NCBI GenBank assembly: GCA_020850415.1
Contig: JADZER010000017.1
Coordinates: 62,001-126,000, forward strand
Direction: 5' to 3'
DNA length: 64,000 nucleotides
Source of the DNA: Phycisphaerales bacterium
GTDB taxonomy: Bacteria; Planctomycetota; Phycisphaerae; Phycisphaerales; UBA1924
Shown: positions 17,461 through 26,418 of the stretch, one piece after another
Numbering within the stretch: the first letter of the stretch is position 1
Layout: each line of letters starts with the position of its first letter
Made by a program: the position numbers and the translations under genes
The notes under the pieces: generated by a model
Told to the model about the DNA's origin: nothing
The model's database searches: none
What the model saw: the letters and a program-made list of their open reading frames with translations, nothing else

Positions 17461-18804
17461 ATGCTGGCACACACACATCGTGCTCTCGCCACAATCGGCG
17501 TCTCGGTTCTGACGGCCGCCGCGCTTGCGGATGTCACCATCACGACATTCAACCCGACGGATGTGTTCGTCGACACGAGCGACGAGGGGGTTGCTCAACT
17601 GAACGCCGCTGTGGGAGTCGTTGGGTGCGCCTTCGAGGACTTCGAAGACACCTCCTTGGCTCCGGGCATTCTGGTCGCCTACGAGAACGGGGCCCCTTCC
17701 TCGATGGTCGATCCTGGGGATCTAAGGACTGGCTACCCGGACTCGGTGTGGGACGGAATGACATCCTTCTATCCCCTCATCCGCAACACAGGCAATGTCC
17801 TGATGCCTCTCACGATCACCATTCAGACTCCAGCGCCCTCAGTTGGCATTGGTCTCGGCGATGTCGAGACCGACATCGAGGTGATCGTGAACGGACAGAA
17901 CTTCGGCCTGATCAGGGATATGCCGGGGTACGACACCGGCGCTCCGGGCAACGCACGAGAAATCTACATTCGTGCCGATGGAACGAACGGAGAACTCATC
18001 TCCACCATTGTGCTGAACCCCGTCAACACCAGCCCGAACGCAGACGCTGTGTACATCGATCATCTCGCGTTCGGAACACCCACCGAGGCCAGCGAGATGT
18101 CCCACTACTGGCCGCTGGATGCCATGGTCGACGATCTCGTCGGCGGGGCGCTCGGCACCTTCGTCGGGACGGAGGACTGGCGCCTTGGGAAGTACGGCTA
18201 CGGGAGTGCGTTCTCCGGCAGTTCCTATATCGAGACCGACTGGATGCCCGCGATCCCTGCCGGCGAGTCCTTCAGCTACTCAGCGTGGATCAGGCACGAC
18301 CTCGCCCCTGATGCGGTCTACTACCCACTGGGGCTGGAGCGGTCGAACCACCAGGAGATCAGCCTCGTTCTCAACGGCTATGACGACATGCTCTATGTCT
18401 TCTTCCGCGACGACAATTGGGTCAGCCTCGGCGCGGGCATCCCATGGACCATGACCAACGACGGTGAGTGGCACCATGTCGCCGGTGTCTTGGATGCTGA
18501 CGCCGGCAAGCTCACAATGTACTTCGACGGCGTGAATGTCGGATCGGAGACGGGTACGCTCGGGAACATCAATGTCTCGAGCCCGCGCACAATGGGGATC
18601 GGCGCCAACAACAACAGCAGCAGCGGGTACAAGGGCAAGTTCCCGGGCGAGCTGGACGACCTGCGCTTCTACGACCGTGCCCTCACGCCGGAGGATGTCC
18701 GCATGCTCTGCCCGCACGCCTGCCGGGCCGACTTCAATGCCGACGGCGAGGTCAACACGCTCGACTTCATCGCCTTCCTGAACACCTGGGTTCCCGGCTG
18801 CTAA
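17461..18804 (+). CDS. Secreted LamG-domain protein with GC-type dockerin
   Basis: 447 aa. ATG 17461 has AGGAGG upstream and starts a signal peptide (MLAHTHRALATIGVSVLTAA). An N-terminal beta domain (about 20-205) of unknown type is followed by a concanavalin-like LamG/jellyroll fold (about 205-405: HYWPLDAMVDD, SYSAWIRHD, GEWHHVAGVLDADAGKLTMY, LDDLRFYDRALTPEDV). The tail is a shortened dockerin-like EF-hand, CRADFNADGEVNTLDFIAFL, ending VPGC; only one of the usual two loops is present. Composition is lower in GC than most of the window (about 58% in a counted line), like the adjoining kinase sensor. Confidence 0.85.
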   Translation: MLAHTHRALATIGVSVLTAAALADVTITTFNPTDVFVDTSDEGVAQLNAAVGVVGCAFEDFEDTSLAPGILVAYENGAPSSMVDPGDLRTGYPDSVWDGMTSFYPLIRNTGNVLMPLTITIQTPAPSVGIGLGDVETDIEVIVNGQNFGLIRDMPGYDTGAPGNAREIYIRADGTNGELISTIVLNPVNTSPNADAVYIDHLAFGTPTEASEMSHYWPLDAMVDDLVGGALGTFVGTEDWRLGKYGYGSAFSGSSYIETDWMPAIPAGESFSYSAWIRHDLAPDAVYYPLGLERSNHQEISLVLNGYDDMLYVFFRDDNWVSLGAGIPWTMTNDGEWHHVAGVLDADAGKLTMYFDGVNVGSETGTLGNINVSSPRTMGIGANNNSSSGYKGKFPGELDDLRFYDRALTPEDVRMLCPHACRADFNADGEVNTLDFIAFLNTWVPGC

Positions 18805-18845
18805 GGACTCTCACTTGCGGTTCGGCAACTCCGACCTTCACGGCG

Positions 18846-18871
18846 CAGGGGCCCCGAACTCGGGGCCCCTG
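18846..18871 (+). terminator. Hairpin after LamG/dockerin gene
   Basis: CAGGGGCCCCGA and its complement flank a short ACTC turn (18846-18871), 42 nt after the stop codon. The stem is strong but there is no T tract. Confidence 0.4.
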
Positions 18872-18930
18872 TGGCGTTGGTCGGTCGGGTCGAGCGGTGT
18901 GCCGGGCGTGGGGGAACGGTCCTCGCCTTG

Positions 18931-19007
18931 ACGAGCCCCGAGCGCAAGCTCGGGGTTTTTTTGCGGGGGGGGTGAAGAAAGACCCCGAGCTTGCGCTCGG
19001 GGCTCGT
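18931..19007. repeat. 77-bp twin-hairpin element, copy 1 (bidirectional terminator/REP-like)
   Basis: Two 26-nt arms (18931-18956 and 18982-19007) are exact reverse complements. Each also folds on its own as CCCCGAGC-4 nt-GCTCGGGG. The 25-nt spacer starts with T7 and is purine-rich at its end, so the arms give terminators for both convergent neighbours. A second 77-bp copy lies at 43577-43653, also between convergent genes. Either a dispersed REP/BIME-like element or a reused bidirectional terminator. Confidence 0.75.
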
Positions 19008-19048
19008 AGAGGCATTCGGATTTGGGCGGGACCGGACTGGGCCGCGCC

Positions 19049-21019
19049 TCACACCACCTGCAGCACCTTCATCGCCTGGTTCACGATGTCCTGCGCCGTC
19101 AGACCGCAGTTGGCCAGCAGCTCCTCGGGGGTCTTCGCGCTCTTGGGGATATGGCGCACATGCATCTGCTCGAGGGTGAACCCGTCGCCCGAGCCCACCA
19201 GGGCGTCGGCGATGGCCGAGCCGATCCCGCCGCCGTAGTTGTCCTCGATCGAGATCACATACCCGTTGTTCTCGGCCACGACATCCAGCAGCTTGTCGGC
19301 GTCGAAGGGCAGGCTGTAGAGGTCGACCAGCGTCGCGCTCACGCCGGCCTTGTCGAGCATCTCGATCGCCTTGTTGGCCTCGTGCACCATGTACCCCGCG
19401 GCACAGAGCACCACATCGCGCCCCTCGTTGAGCACCTCGAACCCGCCGAGGTTGAACACCTGATCGTCGCTGTAGATGAACTCGGTGTCGGCCCGGAGCG
19501 TCCGCATGTAGCACGCGCCCTCGTACTCGGCCATCACCCCCGTCAGGGCGTACGCCGCGAAGGCGTCGGCCGGCTGGAGCACATAGCAGCCGGGGTTCCC
19601 GCGGTGGTCCTTCATGGTGGTCCAGGCCCGGAACCACGCGACATCGGGCAGCGACATCTGGCTGGGCCCGTCGGCCGCGAGCGTGATCCCCGAGTGCGAG
19701 CCCACCAGCTTGATGTTCGCGCCCGAGTTGATCGCCATCTCGATCTGGTCGTACGCCCGGGTGAAGAACTTGCTGAAGGTTGAGCAGAAGGGGATCTTGC
19801 CGGCGGCGCTGAGCCCGGCGGCGACGGAGATCATGTTCTGCTCGCCGATCTTGCACTCAAAGAACCTGTCGGCCAGGTCGTTCTGCTTGGCGAAGGTCTC
19901 GGCGAAGGTCGAGTTGGAGACATCCGCGTCGAGCACGACGACCTTGTCGTTGATCCCGCCGAGGGCCCGCAGCGCGATGCCGTAGGCCCGGCGCGTCGCC
20001 AGCCGCCCGGCGTGGATGACGCTCTCCATGTCCATCCGGCGCATGGTCTCGCTCAGGCTCGGCAGCTCACCGGCGGGCTCGGCCTCGTCGGGCGCCTGCG
20101 GGGGCGGCTGGATCTCGAACACATCGCCGGGGGTCAGCGCGCTGGTCAGCTCCACGCGGCGCTCGTCGAGCTCGCCGATCGCCCGCTGCAGCGCCTCGCC
20201 GCTCGCCGGCTTGCCGTGCCAACCCCCGCCGTGCAGGCTCGGGCAGCCCCAGCCCTTCACGGTCTTGGCGACGACCGCCATCGGCCCGGCGTCGGCCTGG
20301 CTCTGACGCTCGGCGAAGGTGTTGAACACCCGCTTGATCTGGTCGGGGCTGTGCCCGTCGATGGTCTGGACGAAGTACCCGCCGGCCTCGAGCTTCTTGG
20401 CCAGCCGCTCGGCCGACTGCTGGTCCGACACACGCCCCGCCTGCCCGTAGCCGTTGCAGTTGAAGATCGGGAGCACATTGGTCAGCTTGCGGTCGGCGAT
20501 GTAGTCCAGCGCCTCGCTGATCTGCCCCTCGCGGGCCTCACCGTCGCCGATGATGCAGTAGATCCGCCGGTCGAACCCGTCGAGCCTCGCCGCCTCCCCC
20601 AGACCCGCCGCCACGCTGAGCCCCTGCCCGAGCGACCCCGTCGCCGCGTCAAAGAACGGGAAGCCCTCCATCGGGTTGGGGTGGCCGTCCAGTGCGCTCT
20701 TCAGCTCGCGCAGGCCCTTCAGATCCTCCACCGTCAGCTTGCGACGCTTGGCGGGGTCCTTCCCGAACACCACGCCCATCTTCGCCGCCGCGGCGTACAC
20801 CGCCGGCACCGCGTGCCCCTCGCTCAGCACCAGACGATCACTGGTCGGGTAGTCCGGGTAGTCCGGGCTCCATCGCATCGTGTCGAACATGAGCACGGTG
20901 ACCAGGTGCGCGATGCTCAGGGAGGTGGTCGGGTGTCCACTCCCGGCCGCCGCGGTCATCTCCAGGCTCAGTCGGCCGACCTCGATAGCCTGGGCGTGGA
21001 TCGCTGCTTCGAATGACAT
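19049..21019 (-). CDS. tkt: Transketolase
   Basis: 656 aa, the usual length. It moves two-carbon ketol units between sugar phosphates in the pentose phosphate pathway, using thiamine diphosphate. GSGHPTTSLS carries the substrate-binding His. The ThDP motif runs from GDGEAREGQ to FNCNGYGQ. The central domain has GEQNMISVAAGLSAAGK, and the C-terminal domain is complete. ATG 21019 has GGAGGG upstream; the upstream open frame has no support. It is divergent from dnaN across a 362-nt gap and ends beside the twin-hairpin element. Confidence 0.95.
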   Translation of the reverse strand: MSFEAAIHAQAIEVGRLSLEMTAAAGSGHPTTSLSIAHLVTVLMFDTMRWSPDYPDYPTSDRLVLSEGHAVPAVYAAAAKMGVVFGKDPAKRRKLTVEDLKGLRELKSALDGHPNPMEGFPFFDAATGSLGQGLSVAAGLGEAARLDGFDRRIYCIIGDGEAREGQISEALDYIADRKLTNVLPIFNCNGYGQAGRVSDQQSAERLAKKLEAGGYFVQTIDGHSPDQIKRVFNTFAERQSQADAGPMAVVAKTVKGWGCPSLHGGGWHGKPASGEALQRAIGELDERRVELTSALTPGDVFEIQPPPQAPDEAEPAGELPSLSETMRRMDMESVIHAGRLATRRAYGIALRALGGINDKVVVLDADVSNSTFAETFAKQNDLADRFFECKIGEQNMISVAAGLSAAGKIPFCSTFSKFFTRAYDQIEMAINSGANIKLVGSHSGITLAADGPSQMSLPDVAWFRAWTTMKDHRGNPGCYVLQPADAFAAYALTGVMAEYEGACYMRTLRADTEFIYSDDQVFNLGGFEVLNEGRDVVLCAAGYMVHEANKAIEMLDKAGVSATLVDLYSLPFDADKLLDVVAENNGYVISIEDNYGGGIGSAIADALVGSGDGFTLEQMHVRHIPKSAKTPEELLANCGLTAQDIVNQAMKVLQVV

Positions 21020-21381
21020 GCGTGGCCCTCCGCGGGGGGTGAGAGATACTGCTCGGCCGGGGCGCACCGGCCCCGTCACGCCGCCAGACCGGCGGACGAA
21101 CAGGCGGCACGCTGGTGGCATACCCCACGGACTACGCCCGCCGACTCGCGGCAAGATGGAGTATCGCAGGGCCCACCCGCCCCGGCAACCCGGACCGACT
21201 CAAGGAACGAGATTTGCACCGACTCCGGTACTTTTACCTGGTCCGTTCGGCCCAGGTCGGGCCCCTGTTCTCCACGGGTATCCCACACCGGCGACAACCA
21301 AACCGGCCCGCACAACAACCCGCGGCCCCCTCGGGCGATAGACTCCCCCATATCTAGAAGTCTTGTAGAGGGAGACCGCGC
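21020..21381. other. Divergent intergenic region tkt/dnaN
   Basis: 362 nt with no credible gene. It must hold the leftward tkt promoter and the rightward dnaN promoter. I see no convincing -35/-10 pair, no DnaA box of the TTATCCACA type and no RNA gene. The part next to dnaN (21345-21380) is less GC-rich than its surroundings. Confidence 0.5.
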
Positions 21382-22560
21382 ATGAAGGTCGTCTGCGATC
21401 GGGCCGCGCTGCTCGAAGCCATCAATCTTGTCTCCGGCGTCGTCGCAACCCGGACCCCACGCCCCCAGCTCAGCTGCGTCAAGCTCACGGCGGCCAAACA
21501 GGGCAAGGGCGGCACGCTCACCCTCTCCGCCACCGACGCCGAGATCTCCCTCCGCCTCCAGGTCGACCAGGTCGATGTCGAGCAGCCGGGAGAAGCCCTC
21601 ATCCCCGCCGACAAGCTCCGCCAGATCGTCTCCGCCGAGGACAACGAGCCCACCCTCACCCTCGAGGCCGACGGCGACACCGTCGATATCCGGGGCGAGG
21701 ACGCCCACTTCAAGGTCTACGGCCACCCGCCGGAGGACTTCCCCGCTACCGGCGGGTTCAAGGCAGCCGTCACCGGCGGCGCCGGCGCCCCGGCCGCCAA
21801 GGCGGTCTTCAGCCACCCGGCCGAGTCGCTCGGCGAGCTGATCAGCCGCACGATTTTCGCGACCGCGCGGGAGAATACCCGCTACGCGATCAACGGTGTC
21901 CTGCTGAACCGGGAGGGCAAGCGGATCGAGATGGTCGCGACCGACGGGCGGCGCCTCGCCCTCTGCCGCGCCGCGCTCACCCAGAAGGACGGCCCCAGCG
22001 TCAAGTGCATCGTGCCCACCAAGGCGCTCACCCAGCTCCAGAAGCTGCTCGCCGGCGCCCAGGGCGATGTCGATGTCGCGATCACCGACAACCAGATCCT
22101 CTTCAATATCGGCAGCCCCGGCGACAACGCCGACGGCCGGGCGGTCCTCGCCTCCAACCTCGTCGAGGGCGCCTTCCCCCCCTACGAGGATGTCATCCCC
22201 AAGGACAACGACAAGACCGTCCACTTCGACCGCGATGTGCTCTTCTCCGCCGTCCGGCGGGCCGCCCTGCTCACCAACGAGGAGTCCCGCGGCGTGCGGA
22301 TGAGCTTCTCCGCCGCCGACAAGCGCCTCGACCTCTCCAGCCGCGCCCCCGAGATGGGCGAGGCCAACATCCAGGTCGACCTCCGCGAGTACAAGGGTGA
22401 GAGCATCGATATCGGCTTCAACCCCGGCTTCATCACCGACGCCCTCAAGGTCATCACCGACCCGGATGTCGTCATGGAGCTGAAGAAGGAAAACAAGCCC
22501 GGCCTCATCCGCTCGGGCAACGACTTCCTCTATGTCGTGATGCCGGTGAACCTGCAGTAA
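21382..22560 (+). CDS. dnaN: DNA polymerase III beta subunit (sliding clamp)
   Basis: 392 aa. It forms the dimeric ring that tethers the replicative polymerase. The family pattern runs from MKVVCDRAALLEAINLVSGVV through LSATDAEISLRL, YAINGVLLNREGKRIEMVATDGRRLALCR and GESIDIGFNPGFITDALKVI to the end DFLYVVMPVNLQ. GGGAG precedes the ATG. Unlike the common dnaA-dnaN arrangement, dnaA is about 31 kb away on the other strand. It is followed by a long inverted repeat and a hairpin. Confidence 0.96.
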   Translation: MKVVCDRAALLEAINLVSGVVATRTPRPQLSCVKLTAAKQGKGGTLTLSATDAEISLRLQVDQVDVEQPGEALIPADKLRQIVSAEDNEPTLTLEADGDTVDIRGEDAHFKVYGHPPEDFPATGGFKAAVTGGAGAPAAKAVFSHPAESLGELISRTIFATARENTRYAINGVLLNREGKRIEMVATDGRRLALCRAALTQKDGPSVKCIVPTKALTQLQKLLAGAQGDVDVAITDNQILFNIGSPGDNADGRAVLASNLVEGAFPPYEDVIPKDNDKTVHFDRDVLFSAVRRAALLTNEESRGVRMSFSAADKRLDLSSRAPEMGEANIQVDLREYKGESIDIGFNPGFITDALKVITDPDVVMELKKENKPGLIRSGNDFLYVVMPVNLQ

Positions 22561-22565
22561 GACCG

Positions 22566-22652
22566 CGACGCCTGATGTGAGGCTCGGCGAACATCAGGAT
22601 CGCTGCGCGCGGGCTCCATCCCGACCTTCGCCGAGCCTCGGGTCAGGCGTCG
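22566..22652. repeat. Long imperfect inverted repeat after dnaN
   Basis: CGACGCCTGA (22566-22575) and GAGGCTCGGCGAA (22579-22591) pair with TTCGCCGAGCCTC (22627-22639) and TCAGGCGTCG (22643-22652). The arms hold 23 paired bases with one symmetrical 3-nt mismatch and enclose a 35-nt loop. It sits 5 nt after the dnaN stop, between convergent genes. Confidence 0.7.
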
Positions 22653-22665
22653 ATGCTCCATGCAA

Positions 22666-22693
22666 AACGCCCACGCGACGGCGCGTGGGCGTT
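22666..22693. terminator. Hairpin between dnaN and convergent secreted-protein gene
   Basis: AACGCCCACGC and GCGTGGGCGTT form an 11-bp stem with a 6-nt loop. A-rich and T-rich ends on the two sides allow termination in either direction, weakly. Confidence 0.55.
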
Positions 22694-22717
22694 CGATGAA
22701 CACGGAAATGGCCCGGC

Positions 22718-24019
22718 TCAGCAGCCGCCGGCCCAGGAGTTCAGGAACGCCAGGAAATCGATGGTGTTCACCTGGCCGTCGAGGTTGATGTCCGCGCAGA
22801 GCGAGGACGACGACCACGCGTTGAGGTACGCGAGCACATCCTGCGTGTTCGTCACGCCGTCGCCGTTCCAGTCGCCCAGGCACAGCAGCGAGCGCAGGTC
22901 GGCCAGGTCGGCGAGCTGCACCGTGCCGCCGTTGGCGGGGTCGGCGTTGAGCACGACCAGCAGGCCGTTGAACGCCCGCCCCTCGTGCTTCCACGCGTCG
23001 AAGGTGAAGTCGTCGTTCGGGTCGTCCGGCGTCTCGTTATCGCTGACGCGCGGCTCGGTGTCGTCCAGGGTTGCGCCCAGCAGCGCCGCCGCGGCACAGA
23101 AGTCCGCGCCCGTCGCCCGCCCGTCGAAGTCCACATCGCCGAGCGTGAACCGGAACTGCGTCTCGGTCGCCGAGTCGTTGAACCCGCCGGGGGTGACGAA
23201 GAACTCGTTGAAATCGAAGCCGGTGGGACCGCCCATGGCGGCGATGTCGTACTTGTACAGGTCGCTCACCAGGGTCTCGCCGTAGACATACTCCTCATCG
23301 GCGCGGCGATCCTGGGGGCCGGGGTTCACCGCGTAGTAGGCGACCCGCGAGACGACATCGGGATTGAAGCCCGGGGTGTCGGAGATCTCGTCCTCGCTGT
23401 CGCGCACATACTCCTTGCCCCCCGCGTTGCTGAACGCGAAGTTGTCCACCATCTGGTACGGCTCGAGCACCCGCCCGTAGCCCTGGTGGGGCGGGCCGAA
23501 GTCGATGTGCGAATCCCAGTTCTCGTCGGGGTCGATGTCCTTCCGCCACGCCGTGCTGAACCCTCCGAAGTTGTCCACCGGGCGCTTGCGCAGCAAGACA
23601 TAGGTGGACGACCCGTCGTTGTTGAGCTTGCCCGGCGTGTCGCTCGTGGGGATGTGCTGGGCGGAGAAATAGGCGATCGCCGTGTCGGGATCAACCCGAT
23701 CCTCGGCGAGGCTGAACCCGCCGGTGTCGTTGAGCAGCACGAGCAGCCCGTTGGCGCCGATCGTCAGCCCGTCGAGCGTGAACGCCTCGTCGATCTCCGA
23801 CGGCGCCTCGGGGATGTCGTCGCCGTTGGCGTCCATGCCTCCGTTGACGAGCGCGATCGCGTACCCGTCGAGGCTCATCCCCGCCGGGCCGTAGAACTCG
23901 ACGAACTCGTAGAACTCATCGCCCGAGCCCGGGGGGTTCTGCCACGCCTCATTGATCACCACCTGCCCGCAGGCCTGGCCGGCCGCGAACAGACACGCAA
24001 GCATCGCCAGCTTCCTCAT
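22718..24019 (-). CDS. Secreted lamin-tail-domain protein with GC-type dockerin
   Basis: 433 aa. ATG 24019 (MRKLAMLACLFAAGQACGQ) has GGAG upstream and gives a signal peptide. The N-terminal ~130 residues look like a lamin-tail domain (VVINEAWQNPPGSGDEFYEFVEFYGPAG). The middle region carries the dockerin-associated phrase TLGDVDFDGRATGADFCAAA. The tail is CLGDWNGDGVTNTQDVLAYL, then DINLDGQVNTIDFLAFLNSW, ending AGGC. Role unknown; probably surface-associated. It lies upstream of, and on the same strand as nothing except, the pseudopilin gene at 24089-25045, which precedes it on the minus strand. Confidence 0.83.
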   Translation of the reverse strand: MRKLAMLACLFAAGQACGQVVINEAWQNPPGSGDEFYEFVEFYGPAGMSLDGYAIALVNGGMDANGDDIPEAPSEIDEAFTLDGLTIGANGLLVLLNDTGGFSLAEDRVDPDTAIAYFSAQHIPTSDTPGKLNNDGSSTYVLLRKRPVDNFGGFSTAWRKDIDPDENWDSHIDFGPPHQGYGRVLEPYQMVDNFAFSNAGGKEYVRDSEDEISDTPGFNPDVVSRVAYYAVNPGPQDRRADEEYVYGETLVSDLYKYDIAAMGGPTGFDFNEFFVTPGGFNDSATETQFRFTLGDVDFDGRATGADFCAAAALLGATLDDTEPRVSDNETPDDPNDDFTFDAWKHEGRAFNGLLVVLNADPANGGTVQLADLADLRSLLCLGDWNGDGVTNTQDVLAYLNAWSSSSLCADINLDGQVNTIDFLAFLNSWAGGC

Positions 24020-24088
24020 TGCGTCTCCTCTCTCTCGCATCGCGCACACGAATCCACTCGCAGGGGGCCCCGCACACGCGGGCCCCGC

Positions 24089-25045
24089 CTAATCGCGTCC
24101 CCACCAGTAGCTCCCCGAGGTGAGCAGCCCACCGAACACATCAGAGCCCAGGTCCGGGCTCTCCGCGGGGATCCTCACCCTGTTGCCGTCGCGGGCCGGG
24201 CCGAACTCCTTGTCGTTGTCCGTGTCCCGGAACGACTGGACATGCCCGTCGGCGAAGGCGATGTTCCCGTTGACCTTGTCGTGGCCCTTGCCGCCGAGCA
24301 CCGAGAAGGAACCCTTGCCGTGCGCCGGCCCCCAATCCGAGTAGTCCTGCCAGACGAACTGCCGGGCGTCGTTGGGGATCGCGGGCCCGTCCGTCAGATG
24401 CTTGGAGGTGGCGTACAAGCCGCCCTGGTAGCTGATCTGGTCGGCGCCCTCCAGGGTATCGGCGCGCCCGTCGGCCATCAGCGGCACCTTGCTCGGCGTG
24501 ATATTGGTCATGTACCGGCCCTGCAGCGGGCCGAGCGTGGTGACATTGGACAGGAAGTTGACGCTCCCGCGGTACCGGGCCTTCATCTCGGTATAGGCCA
24601 TGTACCAGGACTGCGTGTAGTTGGTGTTGTACCCGGTCCGGATCAGCAGGTCCCGCTCTTGTTCACTGAAGGCCTTGACGGGATTCTCGTTGATCCTCGC
24701 CATGATGAGGTTCTGGCAGAACTTCGCGGGGCTGCTCGGACAGAGCAGCTCGCCGGGGCTCCCGTAGTCTCCCAGCACCATGTCGGCGACCCATCCTGCC
24801 TCATCCATCGAGCCCCACGATCGCCCGGTCCGGTTGTCCCACGGTCCCGAGCAGTAGTAGTCCGCGTTCGACCCCGCGTAGGTCAGCGAAGCGACCCCGA
24901 TCTGTCGGAGATTGCTCGCACAGACCTGCTGGCGCGCCACCTCGCGCGCCGCCCCCAGCGCCGGCAGCAGGATGCCGATCAGGAGCGCGATGATCGCGAT
25001 CACCACCAGCAGCTCGATGAGCGTGAATCCTCGGCGGTTCGGCAC
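24089..25045 (-). CDS. Type II/IV pseudopilin-like protein (DUF1559-like)
   Basis: 318 aa with a classic prepilin leader and helix, [20 protein letters not shown], cleaved after the Gly by a prepilin peptidase. It also has the planctomycete H-X9-DG-type end motif [13 protein letters not shown]. The start codon is GTG at 25045 with AAGGAG upstream. These abundant planctomycete proteins are thought to form pseudopilus-like or surface assemblies, but their role is unproven. A GC-rich imperfect hairpin (about 24062-24087) separates it from the following lamin-tail gene. Confidence 0.88.
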   Translation of the reverse strand: MPNRRGFTLIELLVVIAIIALLIGILLPALGAAREVARQQVCASNLRQIGVASLTYAGSNADYYCSGPWDNRTGRSWGSMDEAGWVADMVLGDYGSPGELLCPSSPAKFCQNLIMARINENPVKAFSEQERDLLIRTGYNTNYTQSWYMAYTEMKARYRGSVNFLSNVTTLGPLQGRYMTNITPSKVPLMADGRADTLEGADQISYQGGLYATSKHLTDGPAIPNDARQFVWQDYSDWGPAHGKGSFSVLGGKGHDKVNGNIAFADGHVQSFRDTDNDKEFGPARDGNRVRIPAESPDLGSDVFGGLLTSGSYWWGRD

Positions 25046-25300
25046 GGCGCTGCTCCTTGCTCGGCCCGACCTCCAACGATCGGGGCCCCAAGGCTACCCC
25101 CACACACCGTGTGGACTGCGCCAACAAAGCGCAAAGAAGCGGTCAAGATTGCCCATTCTGCCCCTAGGTTTAGCGCGGCCCTAATCGAACCTGCACCACG
25201 CGGCCTCTAACCTCCCGCCAGTCGACCGCCGCTGTGGCGGGCCGTCCGGAGAAGAGAGAGCTCCGCTCCCAATCCAGAGAAGAGAGAAAGCGAGACACCC

Positions 25301-25915
25301 ATGCGCACCATCACCAGCCTCATCGCCCTCACCGGCCTCGCCACCGCCGCCAATGCCCAGGTCAACATCACCGAGTGGATGTACTCCGGCGGCTTCGGCG
25401 AGTTCGTCGAGTTCACCAACACCTCCAACGCCCCGGTGGACATGACCGGCTGGAGCTACGACGACGACAGCCGCCTGCCCGGCGGCTTCGACCTCTCCGG
25501 CGCCGGCACCCTCCAGCCCGGCGAGAGCTTCGTTATCTGCGAGGAGACCGCCGCCGACTTCATCACCGTCTGGGGCCTCGCTGGCGTCACCGTCCTCGGC
25601 GAGTACACCAACAACCTCGGTCGCAACGACGAGATCAACCTCTTCGACAACGGCGCCAACCTCATCGACCGCCTCACCTACGGCGACGAGAACTTCCCCG
25701 GCTCCATCCGCGCCCAGAACTTCAGCGGCAACCCCCTCCCCGGCTACGAGGGCGCCAACGATGTCACCGGCTGGGTGCTCTCGGCCAACGGCGACACCTA
25801 CGGCTCGTGGACCAACTCCTTCGGCGATGTCGGCAACCCCGGCGTCTTCGTCCCCGCCCCCGCGTCGGCCGCCCTGCTCGGCCTGGGCGCCCTGATCGCC
25901 CGCCGCCGCCGCTGA
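25301..25915 (+). CDS. Secreted lamin-tail-domain protein with PEP-CTERM-like anchor
   Basis: 204 aa: a signal peptide (MRTITSLIALTGLATAANAQ), a single lamin-tail domain (VNITEWMYSGGFGEFVEFTN...GNDEINLFDNGANLIDRLTYG) and a C-terminal sorting signal PAPASAALLGLGALIARRRR, that is, a PxP-like start, a short hydrophobic helix and a basic tail. This is the only protein in the window with that exosortase-type tail instead of a dockerin. No exosortase gene is visible here. It is followed by a clear terminator. Confidence 0.85.
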   Translation: MRTITSLIALTGLATAANAQVNITEWMYSGGFGEFVEFTNTSNAPVDMTGWSYDDDSRLPGGFDLSGAGTLQPGESFVICEETAADFITVWGLAGVTVLGEYTNNLGRNDEINLFDNGANLIDRLTYGDENFPGSIRAQNFSGNPLPGYEGANDVTGWVLSANGDTYGSWTNSFGDVGNPGVFVPAPASAALLGLGALIARRRR

Positions 25916-25947
25916 TCGGCAACCGGCACACCAACCCAAAAACACAC

Positions 25948-25974
25948 AACCCCTCGCCCGCGCGAGGGGTTTTT
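25948..25974 (+). terminator. Rho-independent terminator
   Basis: AACCCCTCGC-CCGC-GCGAGGGGTT, followed by TTT: a 10-bp stem with a U tract, 33 nt after the PEP-CTERM-like gene. Confidence 0.85.
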
Positions 25975-25997
25975 CCTGCGCCGACCCGGCGTTCGAC

Positions 25998-26225
25998 CTA
26001 CCGCGGCCCCTGCTCCCGGGCCGTCACCTGATCAAGGCGCAGCAGGCCCAATGTCACCACCGGCAACACCAGCAGCATGACCAGCCCCAGGAGCTGGAGG
26101 GTCGGCAGCCTCGACACCGCCCCGTGGTTGATCACCATGGACACCAGCGCCAGGCTGACCACGACGGAGATCACGCCGACGAGAATCACGCCCCCACGAC
26201 GAGTCGCTCGCACCCACGGCTCCAT
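25998..26225 (-). CDS. Small two-helix membrane protein
   Basis: 75 aa with two hydrophobic segments (about 12-33, VILVGVISVVVSLALVSMVI; about 43-62, LQLLGLVMLLVLPVVTLGLL) and basic ends. GGGAG lies upstream of the ATG. It is divergent from bamA. No family recognised; the start and gene status rest on the clean TM pattern and ribosome site. Confidence 0.6.
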   Translation of the reverse strand: MEPWVRATRRGGVILVGVISVVVSLALVSMVINHGAVSRLPTLQLLGLVMLLVLPVVTLGLLRLDQVTAREQGPR

Positions 26226-26418
26226 GACGCTTCAGCTCCCTCTCCGCGCACCCCGGTCACGAAATCCCCACCCGGACTCCCCCGGCCGGGCGAGCGGAAT
26301 ACTACGCAGTCTTCCCCAATGTCAACCCCCAACCCGACCGCCCGGGTCCGGCTTCTCGCCCCCCCCCGGACGCCCCCGGTTTGTGGTCCGGCGTCGGGAG
26401 CGGTATCGTCCCCTCCCT

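Noticed and set aside
22985..25210. 741-codon plus-strand frame opposite the lamin-tail and pseudopilin genes
   Set aside because: High-GC shadow frame; both minus-strand genes have signal or prepilin peptides, ribosome sites and conserved motifs.
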